Below the pieces are notes generated by a model, which had not been told where the DNA came from, made no database searches, and saw nothing but the letters and a program-made list of their open reading frames with translations. From Tannerella sp. (GTDB lineage Bacteria > Bacteroidota > Bacteroidia > Bacteroidales > Tannerellaceae), in the NCBI GenBank assembly GCA_031260095.1, contig JAIRKN010000075.1, positions 1-8,234 on the forward strand: a DNA stretch of 8,234 nucleotides. The letters are read 5' to 3'. Shown piece after piece: positions 1 to 8,038 of the stretch. Each line of letters opens with the position of its first letter. Position 1 is the first letter of the stretch. The translations under genes and the position numbers were made by a program.

Positions 1-1415
1 CCTGCCGCCGCAATGCATATACTCATCAGCGGACTTACGAGGTTAAAAAAAGCATACGGCAGATACGTCAGGGTAGGGATGCCGAGTACGGTGGCCTGTG
101 TCATGCCGCAGGTGTTCCACGGCACAAGAGGCGAGGTCACCGTCACCCCATCTTCCGTACTGCGGCTTAACAACCGGCTTTCATATCCTTTCCGGCGGTA
201 TATGCCCTTATACATATCACCGGTGAGGATGATGGATAAATACTGATCGCCGGTACATACATTGAGAAACAGACCGGAGAAAACAGTAGAGGAAACGATC
301 CCTACCGTATTTTTCATGAAACATAAAAGTACGGACAGGATACTCCCCAACATTCCTGCGGCGGTCATCGCCCCTCCGAAACACATCGCACAGATGATTA
401 ACCATATCGTATTCATCATACCGGTCATCCCTCTCGTAGAAACAAGTTCGTTCAATGCCGCATGTCCGGTATCGACCGAAGTCCTTCCATACACAGACAT
501 TAGCATCCCCCGGAATTGTGACTGTAAATCAGAAACCTCCGCTCCCGAAATATCAGTCAGGACAGGAGATTGAAAAAGCAATGCGCAAAGACATGCCATG
601 CAACAGGCGAGAAAAAGGGTAATAAGCGACGGGACACGTTTGATGATAAGGATTCCCATGATAACGGGGACCAGTAACAGGCAGGGAGAAATATAAAACG
701 TATTTTTCAATGATTCGGAATAGGCCGCGATTTCACCGGTCGAAGTGGCAGGATGCGACCAGCCCGCGATCATATATATAAGAAGCGCAACGCAGATTGA
801 CGGGACGGTGGTGATCATCATATAACGTATGTGCACAAACAAAGGGGTATCCGTAACGGCCGAAGCCAGCACGGTCGTGTCCGACAACGGGGAGATCTTA
901 TCCCCGAAATAAGCGCCTGAGATAATAGCGCCTCCGATCCATCCGGGAGAAAAGCCCTGTGCCAGCCCGATACCGGACAGGGCAATGCCGATCGTAGCGA
1001 CCGTCGTCCACGAACTGCCTGTTATAACAGAAACAACGGCGCAGATCATACAGGTGGAAGCCAGATAAAAATCGGGATGTATCACTTTCATCCCGTAATA
1101 AATAAGCGTAGGGATGATTCCGCTTATCATCCATGTACCCGACAAAGCGCCTATCAATAATAAAATAAGCAATGCCGAAGCAACGCCGGTAATATTATTG
1201 ATAATAGCCTGTTCGATATCTTTCCACCGGACATGGTAGACCGCCATCGACAAAGAAATACATACGGCTGTTGCCGTAAGCAAAACGACCTGGCTGGCCC
1301 CTTCCAGCGTATCTCCGCCAAACGTCCTGACCGCTGCATACAATAAGCCGACCAATACCAAAACCGGTATCAATGAGATCAAAGGGGAAGGTGTTTTTTT
1401 CGGAGAAGTCGCCAT
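1..1415 (-). CDS. nhaC: NhaC-family Na+/H+ antiporter (partial, C-terminus off the left edge)
   Basis: This is an inner-membrane sodium/proton antiporter of the NhaC family (Na_H_antiporter, Pfam PF03553), expected to exchange Na+ for H+ in pH and sodium homeostasis. The reading frame is open from the ATG at 1415 down to base 1, giving 471 residues. Since NhaC proteins are usually about 480-500 residues, only a short tail should be missing. The chain is almost entirely hydrophobic segments. Family-typical stretches are GSSWTT (residues 133-138) and [15 protein letters not shown] (167-181), whose Asp and Ser/Thr residues suit an ion path. Near the end come [10 protein letters not shown] and [11 protein letters not shown]. 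No stop or frameshift was found. The start is chosen because the next in-frame Met is residue 57, inside the membrane domain. The gene diverges from cysS and has its own -7-like element. Related NhaC-family members exchange malate and lactate (MleN), so the substrate is assigned by family only. Confidence 0.92.
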   Translation of the reverse strand, partial: MATSPKKTPSPLISLIPVLVLVGLLYAAVRTFGGDTLEGASQVVLLTATAVCISLSMAVYHVRWKDIEQAIINNITGVASALLILLLIGALSGTWMISGIIPTLIYYGMKVIHPDFYLASTCMICAVVSVITGSSWTTVATIGIALSGIGLAQGFSPGWIGGAIISGAYFGDKISPLSDTTVLASAVTDTPLFVHIRYMMITTVPSICVALLIYMIAGWSHPATSTGEIAAYSESLKNTFYISPCLLLVPVIMGILIIKRVPSLITLFLACCMACLCALLFQSPVLTDISGAEVSDLQSQFRGMLMSVYGRTSVDTGHAALNELVSTRGMTGMMNTIWLIICAMCFGGAMTAAGMLGSILSVLLCFMKNTVGIVSSTVFSGLFLNVCTGDQYLSIILTGDMYKGIYRRKGYESRLLSRSTEDGVTVTSPLVPWNTCGMTQATVLGIPTLTYLPYAFFNLVSPLMSICIAAA

Positions 1416-1431
1416 GTTTTTAAAATAAATG

Positions 1432-1439
1432 CAAAAGTA
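1432..1439 (-). promoter_or_regulatory. Putative -7 element for the NhaC antiporter gene
   Basis: On the minus strand these bases read TACTTTTG, an exact match to the Bacteroidetes TAnnTTTG -7 consensus. The element lies 16 bp before the ATG at 1415, which implies a leader of only about 10 nt. No clear TTTG sits at the expected -33 position, so support rests on the -7 match and its placement. It lies beside the oppositely oriented cysS element, so the two promoters overlap. Confidence 0.5.
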
Positions 1440-1453
1440 AAAATAAAATGCGT

Positions 1454-1461
1454 TATCTTTG
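1454..1461 (+). promoter_or_regulatory. Putative -7 element for cysS
   Basis: The bases read TATCTTTG, matching the Bacteroidetes TAnnTTTG -7 consensus, in A/T-rich DNA 41 bp before the cysS ATG. The predicted transcript start is near 1467, giving a leader of about 35 nt. The -33 region (around 1431-1434) has no good TTTG. I see no T-box-like structure or leader peptide in this short leader, so no amino-acid-responsive control of cysS is visible. Confidence 0.55.
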
Positions 1462-1502
1462 CATCCGTTCAATGTTATTTTTCGATTAAATATCCTTTCA
1501 CA

Positions 1503-2963
1503 ATGAAGCTGACTATTTATAACACACTGACCCGGCAAAAAGAAACTTTCATCCCATTGCACGAACCACATGCCGGGATGTATGTATGCGGACCGACGGT
1601 TTACGGCGACCCGCATCTGGGCCATGCCCGTCCGGCCATTACGTTTGACATTCTGTTCCGTCTCCTGAAACATCTGGGCTATAAAGCCCGTTATGTACGC
1701 AATATAACCGATGTAGGTCACCTGGAACACGATGCGGACGACGGCGAAGACAAAATCGCAAAAAAAGCAAGACTGGAAGAACTTGAGCCGATGGAGATCG
1801 TACAGTACTATACGCTTCGCTATCATAAAGCGATGGATATGTTGAACGTTCTGCCGCCCAGCATCGAGCCTTGCGCATCCGGCCATATCATCGAACAGAT
1901 AGCGCTCGTACGGAAAATACTCGACAACGGTTACGCATACGAAAGTGAAGGCTCGGTCTATTTCGACGTAGAGAAATATAATAAAAAACACCGGTACGGC
2001 ATTCTTTCCAACCGGAAGATCGAAGAGATGCTCAATACACGCGATCTGGACGGACAGGACGAAAAACGCCACCCGGTTGATTTCGCCCTCTGGAAAAAAG
2101 CGCAACCGCAACATATCATGCGGTGGCCATCCCCCTGGAGTAACGGATTCCCCGGGTGGCACTGCGAATGTACGGCGATGGGAAAGAAATATTTAGGAGA
2201 ACATTTCGATATCCACGGCGGAGGAATGGATCTGATCTTTCCCCACCACGAATGTGAAATAGCGCAGGCGGTAGCTTCACAGGGCGATGATATGGTACGC
2301 TATTGGGTACATAACAATATGATCACTATCAACGGACAGAAAATGGGTAAATCCCTCGGCAATTTTATTACTCTGGAAGAATTTTTCACGGGCAGTCATG
2401 CCCTTTTGACGCAAGCCTATTCCCCGATGACGATTCGTTTCTTTATCCTCCAGGCTCACTACCGCAGCACGGTAGATTTCAGTAACGAAGCGTTGGTCGC
2501 AGCGCAAAAGGGACTGGAAAGACTGCTCGAAGCTTATTCGCGTTTGCAAAAGCTGGCTCCGTCGGATACCTCGTCCGTCGACATAACAGGACTGCGTGAA
2601 AAATGCGAAGAAGCGATATGCGACGATCTGAACACCCCGATCGTCATCTCGCATCTCTTCGACGCAGGCAAAGTGATCAATACCCTGTACAATGGAAACG
2701 GCACGATCTCCGCAGACGACCTGGAGGAACTGAAAACGGTCTTCCGGCTGTTTATCGAAGAACTGCTGGGATTGCAAACAGGCGCGACCTCTTCAAACAG
2801 CCACGAAGAGGCGTATAAAAAAGCAATCGACCTCCTACTGTCTATACGCCGGCAAGCCAAAGAAAATAAGGACTGGGCGACAAGCGACAGGATAAGGAAT
2901 GAAATGGCTACCTTTGGGTTCAAGGTAAAAGATACAAAAGACGGATTTGAATGGGGTTTGTAA
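1503..2963 (+). CDS. cysS: Cysteinyl-tRNA synthetase
   Basis: This cytoplasmic class I aminoacyl-tRNA synthetase charges tRNA-Cys with cysteine, using ATP. The 486-residue product has the usual full length. The HIGH-type ATP-binding motif is HLGH (residues 38-41), just after [11 protein letters not shown]. The KMSKS-type loop is KMGKS (280-284). By comparison with the E. coli enzyme, the zinc ligands that select cysteine thiol should be Cys29, Cys223 (in WHCECTAMG), His248 and Glu252 (in FPHHECE); all four are present. The rest is the helical DALR/anticodon-binding C-terminal part, ending in a basic motif near residues 460-486. The ATG at 1503 places the first catalytic motifs at the standard distance from the N-terminus. 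It heads a plus-strand unit, with the hotdog thioesterase gene starting 7 bp after its stop. Confidence 0.98.
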   Translation: MKLTIYNTLTRQKETFIPLHEPHAGMYVCGPTVYGDPHLGHARPAITFDILFRLLKHLGYKARYVRNITDVGHLEHDADDGEDKIAKKARLEELEPMEIVQYYTLRYHKAMDMLNVLPPSIEPCASGHIIEQIALVRKILDNGYAYESEGSVYFDVEKYNKKHRYGILSNRKIEEMLNTRDLDGQDEKRHPVDFALWKKAQPQHIMRWPSPWSNGFPGWHCECTAMGKKYLGEHFDIHGGGMDLIFPHHECEIAQAVASQGDDMVRYWVHNNMITINGQKMGKSLGNFITLEEFFTGSHALLTQAYSPMTIRFFILQAHYRSTVDFSNEALVAAQKGLERLLEAYSRLQKLAPSDTSSVDITGLREKCEEAICDDLNTPIVISHLFDAGKVINTLYNGNGTISADDLEELKTVFRLFIEELLGLQTGATSSNSHEEAYKKAIDLLLSIRRQAKENKDWATSDRIRNEMATFGFKVKDTKDGFEWGL

Positions 2964-2970
2964 GCGCATA

Positions 2971-3378
2971 ATGGATATAAGGGAGTTTTTTAAAAAGGAT
3001 ATTTTTGCGCTGGAGGCCGGCGTAGAACTGCTTGAAGTAGGGAACGGTACGGCGCGTGCACGAATGGAACTGTCACCCAAACATCTCAACGCCGCCGGTG
3101 TGTGCCAGGGAGGAGCGGTCTTTACATTGGCAGACCTGGCCTTTGCAGCAGCCGTAAACAGTCATGCGGAACTCACCTTTTCTATCTGGGCCAATATCCA
3201 GTTCTTCAAAGCCGAAAGCCACGGATATTTGTATGCCGATGCAAAAGAAATTTTTAATCGTGGCCGACTGTCAAGCGCCGAAGTCCGTATTACAAACGAA
3301 GCGGGAGAGTTAATCGCCACCTTCGACAGCATGGGTTATCATAAAGGAACACCGCTCCCCTTTGAAAGAGTAGAATAG
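2971..3378 (+). CDS. PaaI-like hotdog-fold thioesterase
   Basis: The product is a small (135-residue) cytoplasmic hotdog-fold protein of the PaaI/4HBT thioesterase group, expected to hydrolyse an acyl-CoA or similar thioester. The fold is seen in the central helix segment CQGGAVFTLADLAFAAAVNS (residues 45-64), with Asp55 at the place of the PaaI catalytic Asp, followed by alternating strands and a typical GELIATFDSMGYHK end. The usual HGG before the helix is QGG here. A frame-compatible TTG at 2947 would add eight residues, but it overlaps cysS. The ATG at 2971, 7 bp after the cysS stop, gives the normal PaaI N-terminus and is preferred. The tight spacing suggests cotranscription with cysS, though no functional link is known to me. 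The true substrate cannot be read from the sequence. Confidence 0.85.
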   Translation: MDIREFFKKDIFALEAGVELLEVGNGTARARMELSPKHLNAAGVCQGGAVFTLADLAFAAAVNSHAELTFSIWANIQFFKAESHGYLYADAKEIFNRGRLSSAEVRITNEAGELIATFDSMGYHKGTPLPFERVE

Positions 3379-3386
3379 TATTGTCC

Positions 3387-3430
3387 CCGTGTGGTGAGCC
3401 GCGAACGGCTACTGCCTGATCTCTACACGG
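3387..3430. terminator. Possible stem-loop between convergent genes
   Basis: The convergent genes are separated by only 30 bp. Here AGCCG (3397-3401) pairs with CGGCT (3406-3410) around a CGAA loop, and an outer pair CCGTGT (3387-3392) with ACACGG (3425-3430) could enclose it. The structure overlaps the last codons of the minus-strand gene. No T-tract follows on either strand, so this is a weak candidate for a bidirectional terminator and may be chance pairing. Confidence 0.2.
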
Positions 3431-4242
3431 CAACTCAGCGGATGCGCCAGATTGGAGGACGCCCTGTAATAAATTTCGACATAGCCTATCTTTAATTTAC
3501 TGCGTACCTTCACCGGAAGAAAGTTATCATCATCACCCATCCATACTTCGGCGGATGTTTTCGTACTTTCAAACGCTTCATCATATATATCAATCACAAA
3601 ATAGCGGGTATTGTATTTTACATCGCCATGTTCCACAATCGCCTGGTTCCGGTATATAAACTGTATCTTCACCAGGTCGCTCCCGATCGCTACCGTCAGC
3701 GGATAGACGTTCCCGCTCTGCAACTTCGTACGGTCTAATCCGCGCAGATAGTAAATCGCGCCGAGCAAATCCGTCACGTCGCCGATAGCCGTCAGCGTCG
3801 TATCGGTTTTCACCCGCGACGGCGTATACCGTAAGGAATGAATCTTCGTATTTTCCTCGCCATACGTAAACGTCAGTTCATCCACCGAATAATAGCCCCC
3901 CTCATCCGTACATTTAAGACTATATACTAACTTATTGTGATCATTATAGTAGGTATTCAACGTATCACGCATCTTAAAGAAATTATCAAAAACTTTAGTC
4001 GTTTTGAATTGCAGGCGATAGCGCGAAGAAGCATTGGCGACAGATCGCTCCCTGTTATAAGAAAAAGTCGCGTCGCCGACACGCGACAGGATCAGACCCC
4101 ATTTAAAATAGGTGTCATAGCTCACTTTTTCTCCATAGTTCATCGCTGAAAAAGAATGCCCTTTACCTTGAGCCACCGTTTGTAAACTGCACAAACAGCA
4201 CGCAAATACAAATACGTCATAAAAAAAAGTTCTTCTTTTCAT
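3409..4242 (-). CDS. DUF3108 domain-containing exported protein
   Basis: This 277-residue protein resembles the DUF3108 family (PF11306), whose molecular role is unknown to me. The N-terminus is a signal peptide: basic MKRR, then a hydrophobic stretch (about residues 6-20) and a likely signal peptidase I site near A24-Q25, so the mature protein should be periplasmic or outer-membrane associated. The Cys residues at 15, 16 and 18 do not form a good lipobox. Family-like features are an early GEKVSYDTYFKWG segment followed by a glycine and many alternating beta strands, as expected of an all-beta domain. An upstream ATG at 4326 would add 28 non-signal residues and overlap the preceding gene by 26 bp. 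The ATG at 4242 leaves a clean signal peptide and a 58 bp gap. No TAnnTTTG promoter is seen in the gap, so the gene is probably cotranscribed with the lipoprotein gene before it. Confidence 0.8.
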   Translation of the reverse strand: MKRRTFFYDVFVFACCLCSLQTVAQGKGHSFSAMNYGEKVSYDTYFKWGLILSRVGDATFSYNRERSVANASSRYRLQFKTTKVFDNFFKMRDTLNTYYNDHNKLVYSLKCTDEGGYYSVDELTFTYGEENTKIHSLRYTPSRVKTDTTLTAIGDVTDLLGAIYYLRGLDRTKLQSGNVYPLTVAIGSDLVKIQFIYRNQAIVEHGDVKYNTRYFVIDIYDEAFESTKTSAEVWMGDDDNFLPVKVRSKLKIGYVEIYYRASSNLAHPLSCRVEIRQ

Positions 4243-4300
4243 TCGATTCAACTGTTTTTGTTTCGGACAATAAACCCGTGTAAAAGTGTACAACCGGATT

Positions 4301-6319
4301 TCACCTTCCGAGTCCGCCGATTCCACGAATATTCGGAGTGGAGCTATTGCTTTTTTTCGGCTTACTGTCTTCCTTATAGTCTCGCTTTTTCTTTTTATCT
4401 TCTTTCGGTTTATTTTTAATCAGTTCGTCAGGCTTCTCTCCGGGTTTCGATTGACGGATATCCCAGGTCTCCTCGATCTTCCAGTTCTGGCGTATCTCAA
4501 ACTGCGACATAAAATAAATCACCGATTCCGGCTGCCGTCTTTTTTCATAACTGCCGGCATCCCATTTTCCATTCTCATTCGTATCCAATATGATCCGGGC
4601 ATAATATTTATCAGGATTCACATCTTTAAAGGTGGCCGTTTCATTTTCCACAAAAGCCTTCGCTATAGGCGCACCACTGCCGTTCAGCAATTCCATAAAG
4701 GCAGGAACCGCCCGTCCGCTGTCGCCGGAAAGGGGCAGTCCCTGAACGGCGATGATCAGACTCCCGTAATCTTTCTCTCCTTTTACGGTCATCCCAACCG
4801 TTACCGAATCGTTACAATGGCCGTAAACGCCGCAAAGTATGGCGGAATCAAGGGTCAGGCGATAGCGTTCTTCGTACCTCAAAGGACGTATGATATGATA
4901 GGTCATGGCAAGGAGCGAATCTTCCTTCAATTCAAAATCCGCCGGCTCCCACAGGGAATCAACCCCGATCTCCAACCTGAAACATTCTTTATAGACCTCC
5001 ATCACCGGCTCATTAAACCGGACGGAAATGATATCATACGGATTCAGCGTACCGGACGGAGTCACCGCTACCTGAAGAGGAACTACCGGCGGCTTTTCTT
5101 CGGCCGATAACGAGTCGGCAGACGCTTCGCCGGAGGGTCTTACTTTCACCGGTTTCTTTTTGGTTGTTTTCTTCTTTTTCTGCATTGCATCCCGGTTTAT
5201 TAAAGAAAGGGTATCCGTCTGCAATTCCATCAGGTCGGGAATCGTATCATTATTCTTCCAGTAAGAAACTTCGACCAACAACGTATCCATTTTATATATC
5301 ATCGAATCCAGGATCCAGTAATTGATCGAAAAACTTTCCGGATCTTCCCCACGTTGCGTTATATACCACAGCGAATCATACGGTTTGAAATTTAACGGCA
5401 CAGGATCCGGCAATGTATCTGTGGGAGCATTAAACTTCAATGTAAAGAGATAGTCCTGCGAACGTTCGGGCTTTAACATTCGCTGGCGGGGGGTGATTGA
5501 ATCCCTAAAAAACCATAACACCAGGTCGTTCGGATAGAACAGGGTTTTCTCCACCATTAGCACCGTATCGACGGTAACCGTATCCCTCCAGATCGTATCG
5601 GGCACCATAGCCCGTTCGCACGTGGGAATAATAATGGAATCGTAGAACGCCAACGCTTCATCGTTATTCTTATCGTATGCGTAATTACGGTTTTTATCCT
5701 CCAGCGCGAAGAGATGATAATCGCCCGGGGTGATATTATGAATGGTAAACCGTCCCCGTTCGTCTGTTTTGGAGGTGCGCAGGAAGCGGGTTTTGGTAAA
5801 CGCCGTATCCGACAAGTTACTATGGATACCGACAAGCACCTTCTGAGCCGGCTCAAGATCTTCCGCATTCATCAGAACGCCACTTATCTGCAACGTATCC
5901 AGCACATCACCCGTGGAAAAGGCAAAACTGAAGTTCTCCAGCGCGTTCTTCTCATTATTATCGACAAGGGAACTGGTGAAATCAACCGTATAGGTTGTAT
6001 TCTCAATCAGCGTATCCTTCAATTCCACCGTCACCTTCTTACCCACAGCCTGAACAAAAGGGCTTTGCTGCTGGGGAGGGGTAACAATCACATTTTCACC
6101 CGGATTTTCGATCGAAATATATTCATCAAAAAACACTTCTATCTTCTTCCCTTTGTAGTTCAATTGGTTCATAGCCGGTCTACTGCCTACAAACTTTGGC
6201 GGATCTTCGTCGTAAGGCCCTCCGTTCGGATTACCGATATTGGCGCATGCAAACAGGATACACCACAACAGGAATACAGCCGGCAAACGTAAAATAAGAT
6301 CATATATCTTTTGTTTCAT
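4301..6319 (-). CDS. Ig-like (SbsA-type) domain envelope lipoprotein
   Basis: The product is a 672-residue exported protein of a family common in Bacteroidales. The N-terminus is a lipoprotein-type signal with the lipidated Cys probably Cys25 (LFAC), followed by the family-typical ANIGNPNGGPYDEDPP. Residues ~40-137 look like an SbsA Ig-like (Big_5) domain, ending in the NFSFAFSTG-type strand. Residues ~143-225 look like a CnaB or carboxypeptidase-regulatory-like beta domain (GRFTIHNITPGDYHLFAL), followed by an Asp/Asn-rich loop. A Lys-rich linker lies near 378-392, a second Ig-like module near 415-510, and a final beta domain with the acidic loop DTNENGKWD. The last 48 residues (625-672) form a highly charged Lys-rich tail ending in a Gly-rich tip. 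It is probably anchored in the outer membrane; its function is unknown. The start is fixed by the signal sequence and by the promoter 28 bp upstream. The DUF3108 gene follows after 58 bp. Confidence 0.85.
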   Translation of the reverse strand: MKQKIYDLILRLPAVFLLWCILFACANIGNPNGGPYDEDPPKFVGSRPAMNQLNYKGKKIEVFFDEYISIENPGENVIVTPPQQQSPFVQAVGKKVTVELKDTLIENTTYTVDFTSSLVDNNEKNALENFSFAFSTGDVLDTLQISGVLMNAEDLEPAQKVLVGIHSNLSDTAFTKTRFLRTSKTDERGRFTIHNITPGDYHLFALEDKNRNYAYDKNNDEALAFYDSIIIPTCERAMVPDTIWRDTVTVDTVLMVEKTLFYPNDLVLWFFRDSITPRQRMLKPERSQDYLFTLKFNAPTDTLPDPVPLNFKPYDSLWYITQRGEDPESFSINYWILDSMIYKMDTLLVEVSYWKNNDTIPDLMELQTDTLSLINRDAMQKKKKTTKKKPVKVRPSGEASADSLSAEEKPPVVPLQVAVTPSGTLNPYDIISVRFNEPVMEVYKECFRLEIGVDSLWEPADFELKEDSLLAMTYHIIRPLRYEERYRLTLDSAILCGVYGHCNDSVTVGMTVKGEKDYGSLIIAVQGLPLSGDSGRAVPAFMELLNGSGAPIAKAFVENETATFKDVNPDKYYARIILDTNENGKWDAGSYEKRRQPESVIYFMSQFEIRQNWKIEETWDIRQSKPGEKPDELIKNKPKEDKKKKRDYKEDSKPKKSNSSTPNIRGIGGLGR

Positions 6320-6346
6320 CTCTTACAGATATCTATAATAACGGAA

Positions 6347-6376
6347 CAAAAGTAGGAATAAATTGTTACTTGTCAA
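6347..6376 (-). promoter_or_regulatory. Promoter of the Ig-like lipoprotein gene
   Basis: On the minus strand TTG (6374-6376) is followed after 19 bp by TACTTTTG (6347-6354), matching the Bacteroidetes -33/-7 consensus and its spacing. The predicted start is near 6340, about 20 nt before the ATG at 6319. The -33 part lies inside the last codons of the upstream DUF2851 gene, so the lipoprotein gene can be transcribed separately from it. Confidence 0.65.
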
Positions 6377-7694
6377 TCATTCGGAAGCCGATTCTGCAAT
6401 ACAAACATTTTTTAAGGTCGCAGTATTCGCGCCGCAACTGTATCAGCGCCTGCGTATCTCCCGCATTTCCGACAGAAACGCCGGCCTTCTCAAAAAACCT
6501 CGCAATATGATTCCGTTCCGGTGGCAATTCCTCCAGAAACTTCAACGCACGGTCGCAATATTCGGGCCGTCTTTTTTGTTTTCCGTATGCGAAAAGCACA
6601 GGAACGACCGTATTGATAAGTAGGGTATTTATTGCGTTTTTCCCGATCGTTTTCTTTTGGGAAGAAGAAGAAGCAGTGCCGAAATGATAATGCGTATTCC
6701 AGTACTCGGACGGCAGCGCCTTAAATAACGATCGTATTTGACCGATCTCTTCCTTCTCTACTATTTCGGAGAATAATAGATCCCTGTTGATCCATACCGC
6801 CGCAACCTGGGCAATCCGTACATGTGGAAAGTTAACCGGACGCGTCCGCAACTTTTTAAACAGAAACCCTTCAACCGGTTGTTGCAGGAGGTATTTTTTT
6901 CTCAAAAATTCATATTCACGGCAAAGCGAAAGATAATACGGATCAGCATCAGCCGGCAGGGAGGTCGTTCCGGCGTTCTTAATACCTTTCGTTATGAATG
7001 ACGGACTTTCACCCGCACCTAACAACCCCGCCTGCCCGAAAAGCAAGGCTTCGACCTGCAACGGATTATGACGATGTTTCAGGATGTACTTATACGGCAA
7101 GCTCCCGGCAAGCCATTCAAATGCGTCACTGTTCGTGCCGAATCCGAAATTACGCATCAGTGTAATATAAAAGATCTCATTCCAGTCTTTTGCATATTTT
7201 TCCAGGCGGACAAAGATATCGGACGCTTTCCGTTCCAGGCGTTCCGCTGCAAGCGCCGCCATCCAGTCCGAAAGATAGATCGCAGGAAGCCCGCCAAGAC
7301 GCACGGCGCACGGTACGGGGGTATCACGCGACAACAACCAACGGATATTGGCCCTTACCTTCTCCGGAATGTGCAAAACAGCCTGCGGAACAAGTTCCCC
7401 ATTGGAACGACAAACGGGTGAATCATATTCCCCGACCACATGAAGCGCTACCGAATCGTATGCCTTGTCCTTGTGATGACCATGCGCATACCAGTCCGAC
7501 GCACGTTGATGTATTTCGACATTACCGGCCCACATCGTATTGCCGATACGTATTTTCGCATTAAAAAAATCCGGTCCCGCGTCGGTATTCGGTATCCCGG
7601 CGTCAATCACAGAAACAGGCATCCCCTCCGTAGTTATGAAGTCAGATTCCACATATAGCCTGTGTTTCCATACATATTGAAGCATCTCTTCCAT
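6366..7694 (-). CDS. DUF2851 family protein (possible PD-(D/E)xK-like fold, function unknown)
   Basis: This 442-residue protein has no signal peptide or membrane segment and should be cytoplasmic. It matches DUF2851 (PF11013) as I remember it. Characteristic stretches are NTDAGPDFFNAKI (residues 36-48), WAGNVEIH (55-62), SDWYAHGH (66-73), a following AYDSVALHVVGEYD (78-91), ALLFGQAGLL in the middle, and a cysteine-rich end, CDLKKCLYC (425-433). No function is established to my knowledge. The ordered acidic residues Asp42 and Glu60 in adjacent strands, plus His62, resemble a PD-(D/E)xK nuclease core. Cys129 with Cys425, Cys430 and Cys433 could bind a metal or an Fe-S cluster. Both points are inference. 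The ATG at 7694 follows a strong promoter at the right distance and gives the family-typical MEEMLQYVWKH start. It precedes the lipoprotein gene by 46 bp. Confidence 0.88.
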   Translation of the reverse strand: MEEMLQYVWKHRLYVESDFITTEGMPVSVIDAGIPNTDAGPDFFNAKIRIGNTMWAGNVEIHQRASDWYAHGHHKDKAYDSVALHVVGEYDSPVCRSNGELVPQAVLHIPEKVRANIRWLLSRDTPVPCAVRLGGLPAIYLSDWMAALAAERLERKASDIFVRLEKYAKDWNEIFYITLMRNFGFGTNSDAFEWLAGSLPYKYILKHRHNPLQVEALLFGQAGLLGAGESPSFITKGIKNAGTTSLPADADPYYLSLCREYEFLRKKYLLQQPVEGFLFKKLRTRPVNFPHVRIAQVAAVWINRDLLFSEIVEKEEIGQIRSLFKALPSEYWNTHYHFGTASSSSQKKTIGKNAINTLLINTVVPVLFAYGKQKRRPEYCDRALKFLEELPPERNHIARFFEKAGVSVGNAGDTQALIQLRREYCDLKKCLYCRIGFRMIDK

Positions 7695-7720
7695 CGAAAA
7701 TCAGAATGAAAGTTAAAGTG

Positions 7721-7751
7721 CAAATGTAGTGCAAGCCGGAAGAAAAACAAA
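7721..7751 (-). promoter_or_regulatory. Promoter of the DUF2851 gene
   Basis: On the minus strand TTTG (7748-7751) is followed after 19 bp by TACATTTG (7721-7728). Both boxes match the Bacteroidetes TTTG / TAnnTTTG consensus with standard spacing. The predicted start, near 7714, leaves a leader of about 20 nt to the ATG at 7694. This is the best-formed promoter in the window. Confidence 0.7.
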
Positions 7752-7815
7752 ACAAAACCTTATTTTTATCCCTAACTCCGCAAAAAAACATATAGACCTT
7801 GAATACGGCAGCCGT

Positions 7816-8038
7816 TTATCGACCAAAATGCTTATCGGCAAAATCCAAAAACCGCTCCCAGTCATAATCGGTTACACCGTGTTTCCCCGTACGGATATGA
7901 TATCCGACGTCATTCATTATGGGCTGCTCCAGGCCGGGTTGAACATTTGTTCCCAATCCTCCACGGTCGTAACCTTCCTGCCGTCGTTGCATTTCAGCAC
8001 CTCCGGCAACGTGTAGGCAGGCTTTCGTCTTTGTTAAA
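7816..8038 (-). pseudogene. Relic of an alpha/beta-hydrolase esterase (glucuronoyl/acetylxylan esterase-like), internally deleted
   Basis: Three short frames together look like the two ends of one CE15-like esterase. Reading right to left, 8038-8018 gives FNKDESL. A shifted frame from 8021 gives [19 protein letters not shown] then VEDWE, the usual start of the mature enzyme. A third frame, ending at the stop 7816-7818, gives GLGTN, LEQPI and [17 protein letters not shown], then FLDFADKHF, the usual C-terminus. Intact family members have roughly 400 residues, so the middle ~300 or more, including the nucleophile serine region, are gone. The second and third frames share ggattggga (7951-7959), a plausible deletion joint. 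Restoring one tgcc copy near 8016-8021 would join the first two frames. The signal peptide is absent: the 93-bp palindrome abuts base 8038. The family name is from memory of its conserved ends; that this is a broken gene is more certain than which esterase it was. Confidence 0.68.

Noticed and set aside
217..1339. Several short minus- and plus-strand frames at the left end.
   Set aside because: The continuous NhaC frame explains the entire region. The short frames are alternative readings of the same DNA.
2277..2923. Minus-strand frames of 129 and 166 residues inside cysS.
   Set aside because: cysS is unambiguous over this whole stretch. These frames have no family features and are shadows.
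4243..4326. Upstream start for the DUF3108 protein at 4326.
   Set aside because: The 28 extra residues precede a clear signal peptide and overlap the neighbouring gene's end. The internal ATG at 4242 is the better start.
4286..5110. A 274-residue plus-strand frame.
   Set aside because: It lies opposite the Ig-like lipoprotein gene, has low-complexity basic and aromatic content, and shows no recognisable domain. It is an antisense shadow.
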